Part shown: positions 18,205 to 26,961 of the stretch, piece after piece
Layout: each line of letters opens with the position of its first letter
Position numbering within the stretch: the stretch's first letter is position 1
DNA from: Methylovirgula ligni
GTDB taxonomy: Bacteria > Pseudomonadota > Alphaproteobacteria > Rhizobiales > Beijerinckiaceae
Assembly (NCBI RefSeq): GCF_004135935.1
Contig: NZ_CP025086.1
Span: 3,162,001 to 3,226,000 of the forward strand
Length of the DNA: 64,000 nt
Direction: 5' to 3'
Translations under genes and position numbers: made by a program
Notes under the pieces: generated by a model
Told to the model about the DNA's origin: nothing
What the model saw: the letters and a program-made list of their open reading frames with translations, nothing else
The model's database searches: none

Positions 18205-19200
18205 ATGGACTTTGCAGCCCTGCGCCACCCCCACGTCCAATTCGCCGCCGTTTTGATCTTCGCGTGCGTCCTTGGCGCGCCTGGAATTGCTCACGCGCAA
18301 GAGAGACTCGCGCAAGACGGCAATGCTGACGTGATCGCGCCGATCATCCCGCCCGGCGGCCTAATGGGGCCGCGCCACGATACGCAGCCGAGCGTGCCGC
18401 ACAATCCTTTGCTGCTATCGGCTCTTCTGAGCGCGACCGACCTGCGCCCCATCGGCTCGGGGCTCAAATGGCGCGTGTTCGACGAAGCCACCGAGACCGA
18501 TGGCTCGCATCGGCTCGTTGCCGAGTCGAGCGAGGCGACCCCGTCGCTTTCGCTTCCGGATGGCAATTACATCGTGCATTGCGCCATGGGACTCGCCAGC
18601 ATGACCCAGCGCGTCAGCATGGCTGGCGCGCCGATGAGCGAACGGCTTGTACTCAATGCCGGGGGCCTGCGCATTGTCCCCATGCTTGGCGACGAGCCGA
18701 TCAATCCATCCAAGCTGATCATCTCCATCTATGTGCCCGAGCATAACAATTCCGAGGCGAAGCTGGTCGTCGCCAAGGCCCGTGCCGGTGACATCATCGG
18801 TCTTCCGGAAGGCAATTATCATGTCGTCTCGACCCTGCTCGATACGACCGGCGTCGGCTCGCTGGCGCAAAACGGCATCGCCAACGCGACAAACTCCGTC
18901 GTCAACGCCGATCTGCACGTGCAGGCTGGCAAGCTGACCGACGCCACGCTGCGCCACCGCGCCGCGGTGATGACCTTGAAACTCGTCAACGCGCCGGGCG
19001 GCGAGGCTTTGGCCAATTCCGCCTTCACCATCCTCACCCCCGGCGGCGACGTGATCCGTGAATTGATCGGCGCCTTCCCCTCGCTCGTGCTGTCCGAGGG
19101 CGAATATGTCGCCATCGCGCGTCATGGCGATAAGACCTATCAGGCGACTTTCAAGGTGGAATCCACGCACGACCAGGACGTGGAAGTGGTTGCCAGATAG
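18205..19200 (+). CDS. Exported protein of unknown function
   Basis: A 331-residue protein with a clear signal peptide ending in AHA-Q (about residue 30), so periplasmic or surface-located. The mature part is a series of beta-rich segments: LSLPDGNYIVHCAMG, LPEGNYHVVSTLL and LSEGEYVAIARHG recur at roughly 100-120 residue spacing, each a GxY-type turn typical of transthyretin- or carboxypeptidase-regulatory-like beta-sandwich domains. I therefore infer three related domains. No enzyme motif is seen. ATG 18205 is used; an in-frame ATG at 18118 would overlap the divergent nitroreductase promoter and weaken the signal peptide. Confidence 0.65.
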   Translation: MDFAALRHPHVQFAAVLIFACVLGAPGIAHAQERLAQDGNADVIAPIIPPGGLMGPRHDTQPSVPHNPLLLSALLSATDLRPIGSGLKWRVFDEATETDGSHRLVAESSEATPSLSLPDGNYIVHCAMGLASMTQRVSMAGAPMSERLVLNAGGLRIVPMLGDEPINPSKLIISIYVPEHNNSEAKLVVAKARAGDIIGLPEGNYHVVSTLLDTTGVGSLAQNGIANATNSVVNADLHVQAGKLTDATLRHRAAVMTLKLVNAPGGEALANSAFTILTPGGDVIRELIGAFPSLVLSEGEYVAIARHGDKTYQATFKVESTHDQDVEVVAR

Positions 19201-19206
19201 GCGCCG

Positions 19207-19220
19207 CAAGCCCGGGCTTG
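19207..19220. repeat. 14-bp perfect palindrome in the gap before the DUF3311 gene
   Basis: CAAGCCCGGGCTTG is a perfect palindrome seven bases after the stop codon of the exported-protein gene and about 90 bases before the DUF3311 gene. No T-run follows. It could be an operator for the transporter operon or an mRNA 3'-end hairpin. Confidence 0.35.
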
Positions 19221-19308
19221 ATCGCTGCCACCCGGTTCGTTAAGTCTTCCTGACCGCCGAATACAGGCGGCACCTGTTCCGCGTTGCGGGATAGCGCACG
19301 GGGGGAAG

Positions 19309-19479
19309 ATGAAATATCTGCTGCTGGTGCTGCCGTCTTTGGCGAGCTTTCTGGTGCCGTTTTACAATGTCACCGAACCGCGGCTCTTCGGCTTCCCGTT
19401 TTTCTACTGGTTTCTGATCGTCCTGATCCCGTTCTCCAGCCTTGTGACGTATATCGTCTATAAGGGGGAGAAGCGGTGA
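19309..19479 (+). CDS. DUF3311 family small membrane protein
   Basis: A 56-residue membrane protein with two hydrophobic segments (about 3-18 and 28-50) separated by YNVTEPRLFGFPFFYW, the hallmark of DUF3311. Such proteins are coded directly before SSS-family transporters of the MctP type, and probably act as an accessory subunit or assembly partner. The ATG at 19309 follows GGGGGAAG. Its stop overlaps the transporter's GTG start by four bases (GTGA), so translation is coupled. Too short for most automatic gene callers but well supported by context. Confidence 0.9.
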   Translation: MKYLLLVLPSLASFLVPFYNVTEPRLFGFPFFYWFLIVLIPFSSLVTYIVYKGEKR

Positions 19480-21026
19480 TCGACCATTTGAACTGGACCG
19501 CCGCCGCGATCTTTCTCGGCTTTTTCCTGCTTGTCACCGTGCTCGGCTTCGTCGCGGCGCACTGGAAGCGCGGGGACCTTAACGACCTCAACGAATGGGG
19601 CCTGGGCGGCCGGCGTTTCGGTGCCTGGATCTCCTGGTTCCTGATCGGCGGCGACATCTATACGGCCTATACCGTGATCGCCGTGCCGTCGGTGCTTTAT
19701 GCGGTCGGCGCCTATGGCTTCTTCGCCGTGCCCTATACGATCATCATCTACCCCCTGCTCTATCTGACCTTTCCACGGCTCTGGGCAGTCTCGCATCGCA
19801 AGAATTATCTGACGGCCAGCGATTATATCCTCGGGCGCTATGGCAACAGATGGCTGGAACTTGCGGTGGCCTTCACCGGCATTTTCGCGACCATGCCCTA
19901 TATCGCGCTGCAACTCGTCGGCATGGAGCGGGTGATCGATGCTCTGGGCTTCGAGGGGCACGGCCTGATGAGCCATCTGCCGCTCACCATCGCCTTCGTC
20001 ATCCTGGCGCTCTACACCTATCGTAGCGGCCTGCGCGCACCGGCCATGATCGCCTTTGTCAAAGACATCATGATCTATATCTTCGTGATCGCGGCGGTCG
20101 TCATCGTCCCGATGAAACTTGGCGGCTACGGCGCGATCTTCGACGCGGCTGGCGCGGCGCTTGCCAAAAAAGCGGCGGCGAGCGGCGGCAAGATCGCCGC
20201 CGGGCTGCTGCTGTCGCCGAAGCAGATGTTTCCCTTCGTCTCGCTCGCCATCGGCTCGGGTCTGGCCTTGCTGATGTATCCGCACTCGGTGACCGGCTTG
20301 CTCTCGGCGCGCAGCGGCAACACGATCCGCGTGAACGCCATCGCCCTGCCCGCCTATTCGGTGATGCTCGCGCTGATCGCGCTCATGGGCTACATGGCGC
20401 TGGCGGTCGGCGTGCATGTGACAAACCCGCAGGACGCCGTGCCGCATCTGATCCTCGCGGTCTTTCCGGATTGGTTCGTCGGCTTCTGCTTCGCGGCCAT
20501 CGCGATTGGCGCGCTCGTCCCCGCCGCAATCATGTCGATCGGCGCCGCCAATACGTTCACCCGTAATATCTGGAAGCCCTTCATCCATCCGGCGATGAGC
20601 CCACAGGAAGAGGCCGTGCTCGCCAAGCTGATGTCGCTGATCGTCAAAGTGGGCGCGCTCGCCTTTATCCTGTTCGTACCGACCAAGTTCGCGCTCGATC
20701 TGCAATTGCTCGGCGGCATGTGGATGGCGCAGGTCTTCCCGGCGGTGATTTTCGGGCTCTATACGCGCTGGTTCAACGGCTGGGGTCTGCTCGCTGGTTG
20801 GGCCAGCGGCATGGTGCTCGGCACCTGGCTCGCATGGACGCCGACGGCCTGGGTGCCGGTCCACACCGTCTTCGGTTCCAGCTTTGCCATCTATAACGGC
20901 GTCACGGCTTTCGTCGCCAATGTGCTGGTCGCCGTCATCCTTTCGGCATTGCTGCCGAATACCGCACGGGACGAAACGCGCGCCGAAGATTATGCCGACC
21001 TACCCGAAACGGCGGTCGCCAAATAA
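19476..21026 (+). CDS. mctP: SSS-family monocarboxylate transporter (MctP-like)
   Basis: A 516-residue sodium:solute symporter with about 13 membrane segments. The NEWGLGGRRFGAWISWFLIGGDIYTAYT region (about residues 34-62, SSS substrate/Na+ site area) and the C-terminal WMAQVFPAVIFGLYTRWFNGWG are typical of the group containing Rhizobium leguminosarum MctP, which takes up lactate, pyruvate and alanine. The preceding DUF3311 gene overlaps it and is diagnostic for this subgroup. The exact substrate is inferred. It converges on a small lipoprotein gene and an ActP-type transporter that has a different partner protein. Confidence 0.87.
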   Translation: MIDHLNWTAAAIFLGFFLLVTVLGFVAAHWKRGDLNDLNEWGLGGRRFGAWISWFLIGGDIYTAYTVIAVPSVLYAVGAYGFFAVPYTIIIYPLLYLTFPRLWAVSHRKNYLTASDYILGRYGNRWLELAVAFTGIFATMPYIALQLVGMERVIDALGFEGHGLMSHLPLTIAFVILALYTYRSGLRAPAMIAFVKDIMIYIFVIAAVVIVPMKLGGYGAIFDAAGAALAKKAAASGGKIAAGLLLSPKQMFPFVSLAIGSGLALLMYPHSVTGLLSARSGNTIRVNAIALPAYSVMLALIALMGYMALAVGVHVTNPQDAVPHLILAVFPDWFVGFCFAAIAIGALVPAAIMSIGAANTFTRNIWKPFIHPAMSPQEEAVLAKLMSLIVKVGALAFILFVPTKFALDLQLLGGMWMAQVFPAVIFGLYTRWFNGWGLLAGWASGMVLGTWLAWTPTAWVPVHTVFGSSFAIYNGVTAFVANVLVAVILSALLPNTARDETRAEDYADLPETAVAK

Positions 21027-21031
21027 TATCA

Positions 21032-21202
21032 TCAGCATCCTGTCGTCGGCCCCGTCGCGTCGCCGCAGCGCATAGCGGAAAAATCATTCAGTGGCTTAGG
21101 CGATGCCGACGACGATGATGATGCGGACGGCGACGGGAGCCCGAGCGGCCCACATCCGGCAAGCCCGAGCACGAGAAGCGCAAGCGCAATCTTTTTGAGC
21201 AT
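21032..21202 (-). CDS. Small lipoprotein, unknown
   Basis: A 56-residue predicted lipoprotein: MLKKIALALLVLGLAGC is a complete short signal with lipobox LAGC (cysteine 17). The rest is a Ser/Pro-rich tail with two further cysteines near the end (CGD, GC). It resembles in size the LptM/YifL class of tiny lipoproteins but lacks the KGPLY motif. Its stop is five bases from the convergent mctP stop. Coding status rests on the signal sequence and is moderately sure. Confidence 0.55.
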   Translation of the reverse strand: MLKKIALALLVLGLAGCGPLGLPSPSASSSSSASPKPLNDFSAMRCGDATGPTTGC

Positions 21203-21304
21203 TCCACACCCCGGTCTCATTGCTGATCTTAACTTGACAGTATGGCTGACCGGCTGGACGCCCGCTAGGACATCGAAGCCACAGGCCAAGCCCGACGATG
21301 TGTC

Positions 21305-21342
21305 AAAAAAGCGGCGCGGCGGAAACCGCCGCACCGCTTTTT
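21305..21342 (-). terminator. Intrinsic terminator of the DUF485-actP operon
   Basis: On the minus strand a GC-rich stem (AGCGG-GCGGCGG with CCGCCGCGCCGCT, one mismatch/bulge, three-base loop TTT) is followed by six T residues (complement of AAAAAA at 21305-21310), 17-54 bases after the actP stop. The A-rich opposite flank makes it potentially bidirectional. Confidence 0.85.
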
Positions 21343-21358
21343 GCCTTGCAGCATCGCC

Positions 21359-23047
21359 TCAATGCACGGCCGCGCCAGAGGCACCGATGCCCGTCTCCGC
21401 CCGCACGAATTGCGCGTCGAAGCCGGCCTTGTCCTTGGCCGCCCTGGCGCTGGTATCGAGCTTCGAAAACACATAGATGCCGATGAAGGCGAGCGTCATC
21501 GAAAACAGCGCCGGATTGCTGTAGGGGAACGGCGCCGAGCCTTTGGGGTGGCCCAGGACCAATTCCCACACGCTCGGCGACAGGATGACGCCGACCAAGC
21601 CGGTGATGAGGCCTAGAAACCCGCCGATGACAGCGCCGCGCGTGGTCATCCCGCGCCACAGAAGCGACGTCAGCAGAACCGGGAAGTTGCAGGAGGCCGC
21701 GATCGCGAAAGCGAGGCCGACCATGAAGGCAACGTTCTGCTTCTCGAAGACAATGCCGAGAAGGATGGCGATGATGCCCAGCACGACGGTTGCAACCTTC
21801 GAGACCCAGATTTCGTCCTTTTCGTTGGCCCGGCCGCCTTTGAGCACGGTGGCATAAAGATCGTGGCTGATGGCGGAAGCGCCCGAGAGGGTGAGCCCGG
21901 ATACGACCGCGAGGATCGTGGCGAAGGCAACGGCCGAGATGAAGCCGAGAAACACATTGCCGCCAACCGCTGAGGCGAGGTGGATCGCCGCCATATTCGA
22001 GCCGCCCTTGATCGCCGCGAGACCTTTGGCCGGATTGGTCAGATATTCCGGATTGGTCGAGACGAGCGCAATGGCGCCGAAGCCGATGATGAAGGTCAGA
22101 ATGTAGAAATAGCCGATGAAGCCGGTCGCATAGAACACCGACTTGCGCGCCTCTTTGGCGTCGGCGACGGTAAAGAAGCGCATGAGAATATGCGGCAGCC
22201 CGGCAGTGCCGAACATCAGCGCGATGCCGAGCGAAACGGCGGAGATTGGATTGGTCACGAAGGAGCCTGGCGCCATGATCGCCTGCTTCTTCGGATGCAC
22301 CTCCACCGCCCTGGCAAATAGCGCCTCGGCGCTAAAGCCGAAATGCGCAAGCACCATGAACGCCATGAAGGTGGCGCCGGCGAGCAACAGGGCCGCCTTG
22401 ATGATCTGCACCCAGGTCGTCGCCACCATGCCGCCGAAGGTGACATAGACAATCATCAGCACGCCGACGATCACCACGGCGACCCAATAGTCGAGGCCAA
22501 ACAGCAGTTTGATAAGCGATCCCGCGCCGACCATCTGGGCAATCAGATAGAAAGCGACCGTCACCAGCGTGCCGCAGGCGGCGAGCACCCGGATCGGCGC
22601 CTGCTCGAAGCGGAACGAGGCAACATCGCCGAAGGTATAGCGGCCGAGATTGCGTAACGGCTCGGCGATGAGGAAGGTGACGATCGGCCAGCCGACAAGA
22701 AAGCCCACCGAATAAATCAGCCCATCATAGCCCGAAAGATAGACGAGGCCCGAAATACCGAGGAAGGACGCTGCCGACATGAAGTCGCCGGCAATGGCAA
22801 GGCCGTTTTGCAGGCCGGTGACGCTGCCGCCGGCCGAATAGAAATGCGCCGCGGTGCGGGTTCTATCAGCCGCCCATTTGGTGATCGCCAAGGTCAGGGC
22901 GACGAACGCGACGAACATGCCGATGGCGACCCAATTGGTTGGCTGTTTCACGGCTGGCGCGGTCAGCGCATCGGCCAGAGCCAGCGAGGGTGCCGCGAAA
23001 GCCGCGAGAGTGATCGCCGCAGCGAGAGTCTTGAGGCGCGACATCAC
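21359..23047 (-). CDS. actP: SSS-family cation/acetate symporter (ActP-like)
   Basis: A 562-residue sodium:solute symporter with an N-terminal signal-like segment (cleavage near ALA-D, about residue 26) and about 13 membrane helices. [29 protein letters not shown] (about 91-119) is the ActP-type substrate and Na+ binding region. Expected role is uptake of acetate or similar short carboxylates (glycolate, propionate). The start overlaps the DUF485 stop by four bases. Convergent with mctP: the region handles two sets of small organic acids. A strong terminator follows. Confidence 0.88.
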   Translation of the reverse strand: MMSRLKTLAAAITLAAFAAPSLALADALTAPAVKQPTNWVAIGMFVAFVALTLAITKWAADRTRTAAHFYSAGGSVTGLQNGLAIAGDFMSAASFLGISGLVYLSGYDGLIYSVGFLVGWPIVTFLIAEPLRNLGRYTFGDVASFRFEQAPIRVLAACGTLVTVAFYLIAQMVGAGSLIKLLFGLDYWVAVVIVGVLMIVYVTFGGMVATTWVQIIKAALLLAGATFMAFMVLAHFGFSAEALFARAVEVHPKKQAIMAPGSFVTNPISAVSLGIALMFGTAGLPHILMRFFTVADAKEARKSVFYATGFIGYFYILTFIIGFGAIALVSTNPEYLTNPAKGLAAIKGGSNMAAIHLASAVGGNVFLGFISAVAFATILAVVSGLTLSGASAISHDLYATVLKGGRANEKDEIWVSKVATVVLGIIAILLGIVFEKQNVAFMVGLAFAIAASCNFPVLLTSLLWRGMTTRGAVIGGFLGLITGLVGVILSPSVWELVLGHPKGSAPFPYSNPALFSMTLAFIGIYVFSKLDTSARAAKDKAGFDAQFVRAETGIGASGAAVH

Positions 23048-23343
23048 TTGCTCTCCTCGATGATCTCTTTGGTCAAGACATCGTAGGTCGCATTGGCGCG
23101 CAAGACGTAAATGCCGGTCAGGACGAAAGCCGCGACGATGACGAAAAGACCCACGGGAATGCCGAGCGTGATGACGCCGGAGATCGGTGTGCCGAGCAGT
23201 TTCGGATCGAACGCGATCAGAAGAATGAAGCCAAAGTAGATGATGATGATGAGCAGGGTCAGCGATCCGCCCAACAATTTTCGGGCCTCGACCAGCTCCC
23301 TGAACTTCGGATTTCGTTCTATGGATTGAATGTCGGCGGGCAT
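23044..23343 (-). CDS. DUF485 family membrane protein
   Basis: A 99-residue inner-membrane protein of DUF485 (YjcH type), normally coded directly before act[15 protein letters not shown] at about 8-21 is the family signature, followed by two membrane helices (about 25-46 and 58-80). Likely a partner or stabiliser of the symporter. ATG 23343 is taken since GGGGAGGA lies at optimal distance; an upstream in-frame extension of 31 residues is polar and unlike the family. It overlaps actP by four bases. Confidence 0.9.
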   Translation of the reverse strand: MPADIQSIERNPKFRELVEARKLLGGSLTLLIIIIYFGFILLIAFDPKLLGTPISGVITLGIPVGLFVIVAAFVLTGIYVLRANATYDVLTKEIIEESK

Positions 23344-23550
23344 ATGGAAGTCCTCCCCTTGGTCTTTGCGCCGCAAATTCTCTGCGGCTTTTTTGACGTC
23401 CGGTTCGGTTTCTTCGCGTCTCGACGAAGCTCCCATGGGACTCTGACCTTAGTCCGGTCGCCGTCCACGACTATACCATTGCCGCGCTAAAGGTCAGCCG
23501 GCGTTTGGTAGAATATTCACGTTTCAGGGAAACCGCGGCGCAGGGGAATG

Positions 23551-24648
23551 TCAGTTTTCCCGCGTTCGGCGTTTGAGAAGCCAGCGGAGCCGCGCGACCG
23601 CCACGCGCAAGCTGTGAAATCCCTGCCAGCCTCGGGACTTTGTCTTGCCGTCCAGGCAACTGATCGCGCGGAACAACTGCCACGGTCCCATCATCTGCCT
23701 GTCGAAAACATCGAAATTGTTCAGGACATGGTCGAGTGCGGCCTTGGCTGCCCGGGGCGCCATATCGCTTTCGCTCTCGTAACCTCTGATGTTGTTGAGC
23801 GACGGATGCCTGGTGAACGTATTGCCGCCATGGATGCGATAGGCGCCCAGCGGCCTTTCGATAAGGACGCTGCCGACGAAAGCGTTGATGGCAAAATTGA
23901 AAAACGCGTCCGTCGCGCTTCGCAGCGTCGGAAACTGCGGCGCGTCGATGAACATAGCGAGTGCATCCCGCCGATACATCGTTCCCGACGTCGGCGCCCA
24001 AACCCATTCAACGGCGGACGTGGAGATCGCCTTGAGCGGCAGATCCTTGACATCGGCCGAAAAGTGGAAGCCGCCAGCGGCCGCTTCGGGGAAGTGCCGC
24101 GGCGTGTTGAGCGCCACTTCCAGAAATTGGCGTGCGGCGGCACGCCCGCGCGCTTGAAATGTAGTCCCTAGGACGACCGCACCATCGACGACCTGCGTCA
24201 TGTCGCTGGACGTAAATCCCGTCGCATGGCGCAGCGAGAGATGCACGAGCACATGCGTCTCGGCAAAAGTATTGAAATAATAATCGTCGGCATCGACGAA
24301 CACGACATAGGGTCCGCGCGACTTGCGGTAGCCATCAAGACATGCCGCGCTCTGGCCGAGATTGGATTGTTCGTAGATGACTTGAAGCTGCGGATATGAC
24401 AGCTTGAGGTCTGCAATAATTGCGGCGGATTCGTCGGTCGATTTATTGTCGACGAGAATACATTCGATCGCCGGGTAGGTCTGGGAGAAGATCGTGTCGA
24501 TACATTGGCGCAAAAACCGCCCGTAATTGTAATTGACGACGATAAAGCTGACCATCGGCAAGAGCGCGTCGGCAAGTGCGCGCTTGGGCGTCGGCTCGGT
24601 GGCGGTCGCCGCAGCCAAAAGGGGGCCGGCTTTGATCATCTCGGTCAT
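23551..24648 (-). CDS. Family 2 glycosyltransferase
   Basis: A 365-residue inverting glycosyltransferase with GT-A fold. The N-terminal nucleotide-sugar segment SFIVVNYNYGRFLRQCIDTI and the DxD-like metal motif VDADDYY (about residue 124) are intact, and DNKSTDESA is typical of GT2. No membrane helix is evident. The donor and acceptor are unknown; a role in cell-surface polysaccharide is usual. ATG 24648 is chosen; an earlier start would overlap the divergent cobS leader. The region is visibly more AT-rich than its neighbours, and no other polysaccharide gene is nearby, so it may be a transferred single gene. Confidence 0.83.
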   Translation of the reverse strand: MTEMIKAGPLLAAATATEPTPKRALADALLPMVSFIVVNYNYGRFLRQCIDTIFSQTYPAIECILVDNKSTDESAAIIADLKLSYPQLQVIYEQSNLGQSAACLDGYRKSRGPYVVFVDADDYYFNTFAETHVLVHLSLRHATGFTSSDMTQVVDGAVVLGTTFQARGRAAARQFLEVALNTPRHFPEAAAGGFHFSADVKDLPLKAISTSAVEWVWAPTSGTMYRRDALAMFIDAPQFPTLRSATDAFFNFAINAFVGSVLIERPLGAYRIHGGNTFTRHPSLNNIRGYESESDMAPRAAKAALDHVLNNFDVFDRQMMGPWQLFRAISCLDGKTKSRGWQGFHSLRVAVARLRWLLKRRTREN

Positions 24649-24745
24649 TCGACGAACAACAGCGTGAGTTGGCGCACAGGTGACATGCCTACATTCGTCA
24701 GTCCAGCTTGGCAGTAGAACTAAGCAAGCAACCAAGAGATGGAAA

Positions 24746-25552
24746 ATGGAATCATACTTGAGCACGGTGAGACGTGTTGCCAGCGAATTTGTGGCAGACC
24801 TCCTAGCTTGTCTGCGATTTTATTCACGGTTGCCAATTCCGCCGTTCGAATTTGAGAAAAATCCTTACGGCTCCGGGATCACGGCGCGTATGAGAATGTT
24901 GCCATTCGCCGGTGCGCTGATCGGCGCCTTCGGAGCGCTCGCCCTCCTGTCCAGCAAAGCTCTCGGCCTGGCGCTTCCACTGGCGGCAACGCTCGCGATA
25001 TTGTGCCTTATCGCCGTCACCGGGGCCTTTCACGAGGACGGTCTCGCAGATTTCGCGGATTCGATTGGCGGCACGACGCGCGAAACGCGCCTCGAAATCC
25101 TCAAGGACAGCCGGATCGGTACTTTTGGGACTATCGCCCTGATCGGCAGCGTGCTGTTGCGCGTCTTGAGCTTGTGGATATTCGCGCGGCACAATCTCGG
25201 GTTGGCCAGTCTGGTCCTGATTGCAACCGGCGGCGTTTCGCGCACCTTGGGATTGCTGCCGCTTGTGCTTCTGCCTCCGGCGCGCACCGAGGGCGCGGGC
25301 TTTTCCGCAACGAGCGATCAGCCGCCACTGCGAGTGACCGCGCTCTTCGCGTTAGCGCTGAGCTTGCTCCCCCTGCTCGCCGGCGCGAGTCTATGGCGTG
25401 TATTCAACGCGCTGGCCTGCAGCGCCGTGGCAGTCTACGGAGTCACGCTGTTGGCGCGGCGGCTGTACAGCGGCCAAACGGGGGACGTCGCCGGCGCCGC
25501 GCAGCAGGTCGCCGAAGTGACGACCTATCTGGTCTTCGCCGCGCGGTTTTGA
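24746..25552 (+). CDS. cobS: Adenosylcobinamide-GDP ribazoletransferase (cobalamin synthase)
   Basis: Inner-membrane enzyme joining adenosylcobinamide-GDP and alpha-ribazole to give adenosylcobalamin. 268 residues with six or so membrane helices. The active-site signature GAFHEDGLADFAD is at 93-105 and DSRIGTFG follows at about 121. ATG 24746 follows AAGAG; a start 22 codons upstream is less likely. CobT, CobU and CobC genes, its usual neighbours, are absent, and no cobalamin riboswitch is seen in the 97-base gap to the divergent glycosyltransferase. The first 50 codons share the AT-richer composition of that gene. Confidence 0.93.
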   Translation: MESYLSTVRRVASEFVADLLACLRFYSRLPIPPFEFEKNPYGSGITARMRMLPFAGALIGAFGALALLSSKALGLALPLAATLAILCLIAVTGAFHEDGLADFADSIGGTTRETRLEILKDSRIGTFGTIALIGSVLLRVLSLWIFARHNLGLASLVLIATGGVSRTLGLLPLVLLPPARTEGAGFSATSDQPPLRVTALFALALSLLPLLAGASLWRVFNALACSAVAVYGVTLLARRLYSGQTGDVAGAAQQVAEVTTYLVFAARF

Positions 25553-25588
25553 GCGGCGCAAAAGCACCTTCACACCAACGCGTCTGGA

Positions 25589-26830
25589 TCAAAGCCCGGC
25601 GAGATATTGAGTGGGGTCGACCGGCGTTGAACCCTTGCGGACTTCGAAGTGAAGCTGCGGCGACGTCGCATTGCCGGTTTCGCCGGACTTGGCGATCACC
25701 TGCCCGCGCCGAACTGTCTCACCACGCTTGACGTTGAGTTCGCCGTTATCGGCATAAGCGGTGACGAAGCCATTGGGATGGCGGATAAGCACAAGGTTGC
25801 CATAGCCGCGCACTTCGTTGCCGGCGTAGACGACAAGCCCCGCCTCCGCCGCCTTAACCGATGTGCCCTCCGGCAAAGCGATATTGATGCCGTCGTTGAC
25901 GCCCCGGTGATAGCCCTCAGTGATCCGGCCGCGGGCCGGCCAGCGGAATGCTGGCGCAGCGTCGGCGGACTGATCCGGCGCGGGCTCGAGACTGGCCGTC
26001 GGCATATGATCGATCGGGGCCGCCGGCGTCGCGTGGGCATAAACGTGACCCACCGGCGCTGCATTCGCCTCCGGGCGCGGGTGCGACTTGAGTGTCCGGG
26101 CGCTGGCGAGCGGAGCGCCTTCATGCTTTTCGCGGGCCAATTTTTCGGCACGCTTTTGCGCCTTGATCTCCGCGGCGCGGGCGTGACGATCCTCGGCCGA
26201 TGCCGGGCCACGGACGAAATGCAGATGCGTGTCGTGAATCCGCGCCTCGTGGATGCGTTCCTGCGTCCGGCGCTGCTCGTTGCGGGCCGTCGAAAAGCGC
26301 AGGCCGCTCGAAGCCGCCAGTGCCGCGTTATAGGTCGGGATCACGATCCGCGCGCCGGGGCGGACTTGCCCCGCATAAGAATAGCCGTTGGCATGCACCA
26401 AAGCGTCGGTCGGAATGCCATAGCGGCGGGCGATGACCTCCGCCGTCTCACCCTGCGCCACGACGACCGGCATGCCGCCTTCCGCCGTCCAGCCCGCGGT
26501 GCTCGGATGAACGCTGCGCGAGGCTGTATCGCTGCCGCTCCAGCCGGCAGAAGCGACGTGCGGGCTCCTGTAAGCCGGGGTCGAATAGGAGGCTGCGGGC
26601 GGCGGCGTCAGCGGCCGCGATTCGACCGGCTGCGTCGGCGCATAGGGCTGCGGCTGCGGCTCGGAAATGCTGCCGGTGGGCGTGTGGTCGACATCGCCGC
26701 GGAAGGGATCGGAGAAGGGATCCGTCAGACGCTGGGAATCAGCGCATCCGGCAAGCAAGCCGGCGCAGCAACCGATCATGAGAAGGCGAATAGTGAGACC
26801 GGAACTCAATACCGACGCGAAACTGGCCAT
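25589..26830 (-). CDS. NlpD-like lipoprotein with LysM and degenerate LytM/M23 domain
   Basis: A 413-residue lipoprotein: lipobox LLAGC with lipidated C29, a long Pro/Ser-rich linker, a LysM peptidoglycan-binding domain (about 118-165), a charged helical linker, and a C-terminal M23/LytM domain (about 300-410). The zinc ligands are largely lost: the first motif is NDGIN where active enzymes have HxGxD, and YADNGE where they have an HxH histidine pair, though LHFEVR remains. That pattern matches NlpD/EnvC-type proteins, which activate amidases for cell division rather than cut peptidoglycan. It is last in the tat-serS-surE-pcm series. Confidence 0.87.
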   Translation of the reverse strand: MASFASVLSSGLTIRLLMIGCCAGLLAGCADSQRLTDPFSDPFRGDVDHTPTGSISEPQPQPYAPTQPVESRPLTPPPAASYSTPAYRSPHVASAGWSGSDTASRSVHPSTAGWTAEGGMPVVVAQGETAEVIARRYGIPTDALVHANGYSYAGQVRPGARIVIPTYNAALAASSGLRFSTARNEQRRTQERIHEARIHDTHLHFVRGPASAEDRHARAAEIKAQKRAEKLAREKHEGAPLASARTLKSHPRPEANAAPVGHVYAHATPAAPIDHMPTASLEPAPDQSADAAPAFRWPARGRITEGYHRGVNDGINIALPEGTSVKAAEAGLVVYAGNEVRGYGNLVLIRHPNGFVTAYADNGELNVKRGETVRRGQVIAKSGETGNATSPQLHFEVRKGSTPVDPTQYLAGL

Positions 26831-26864
26831 GACGCAACCCACAGACGAAAAACTCTGGGTCGCA

Positions 26865-26891
26865 TTAAGGGAGCAAGCGAGTTAAGGGAGC
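26865..26891. repeat. Tandem 10-bp direct repeats in the nlpD-like gene leader
   Basis: TTAAGGGAGC occurs at 26865-26874 and again at 26882-26891, a 17-base period, between the CtrA-like box and the nlpD-like start codon. The second copy continues into GTTTAA. These may be binding half-sites or promoter elements for the minus-strand gene. Confidence 0.45.
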
Positions 26892-26935
26892 GTTTAAGAT
26901 GAACGCGCCTTCACCTAATTCCATCGCGTTTTAGC

Positions 26936-26951
26936 TTAATGTAAACTTAAC
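26936..26951. promoter_or_regulatory. Candidate CtrA-binding box (TTAA-N7-TTAAC)
   Basis: TTAA-TGTAAAC-TTAAC matches the full consensus site of the alphaproteobacterial cell-cycle regulator CtrA. It lies about 106 bases before the start codon of the nlpD-like amidase activator and just after the end of pcm, in an AT-rich patch where a promoter would be expected. Regulation by CtrA is inferred from the match alone. Confidence 0.5.
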
Positions 26952-26961
26952 GCGGGCCGTC

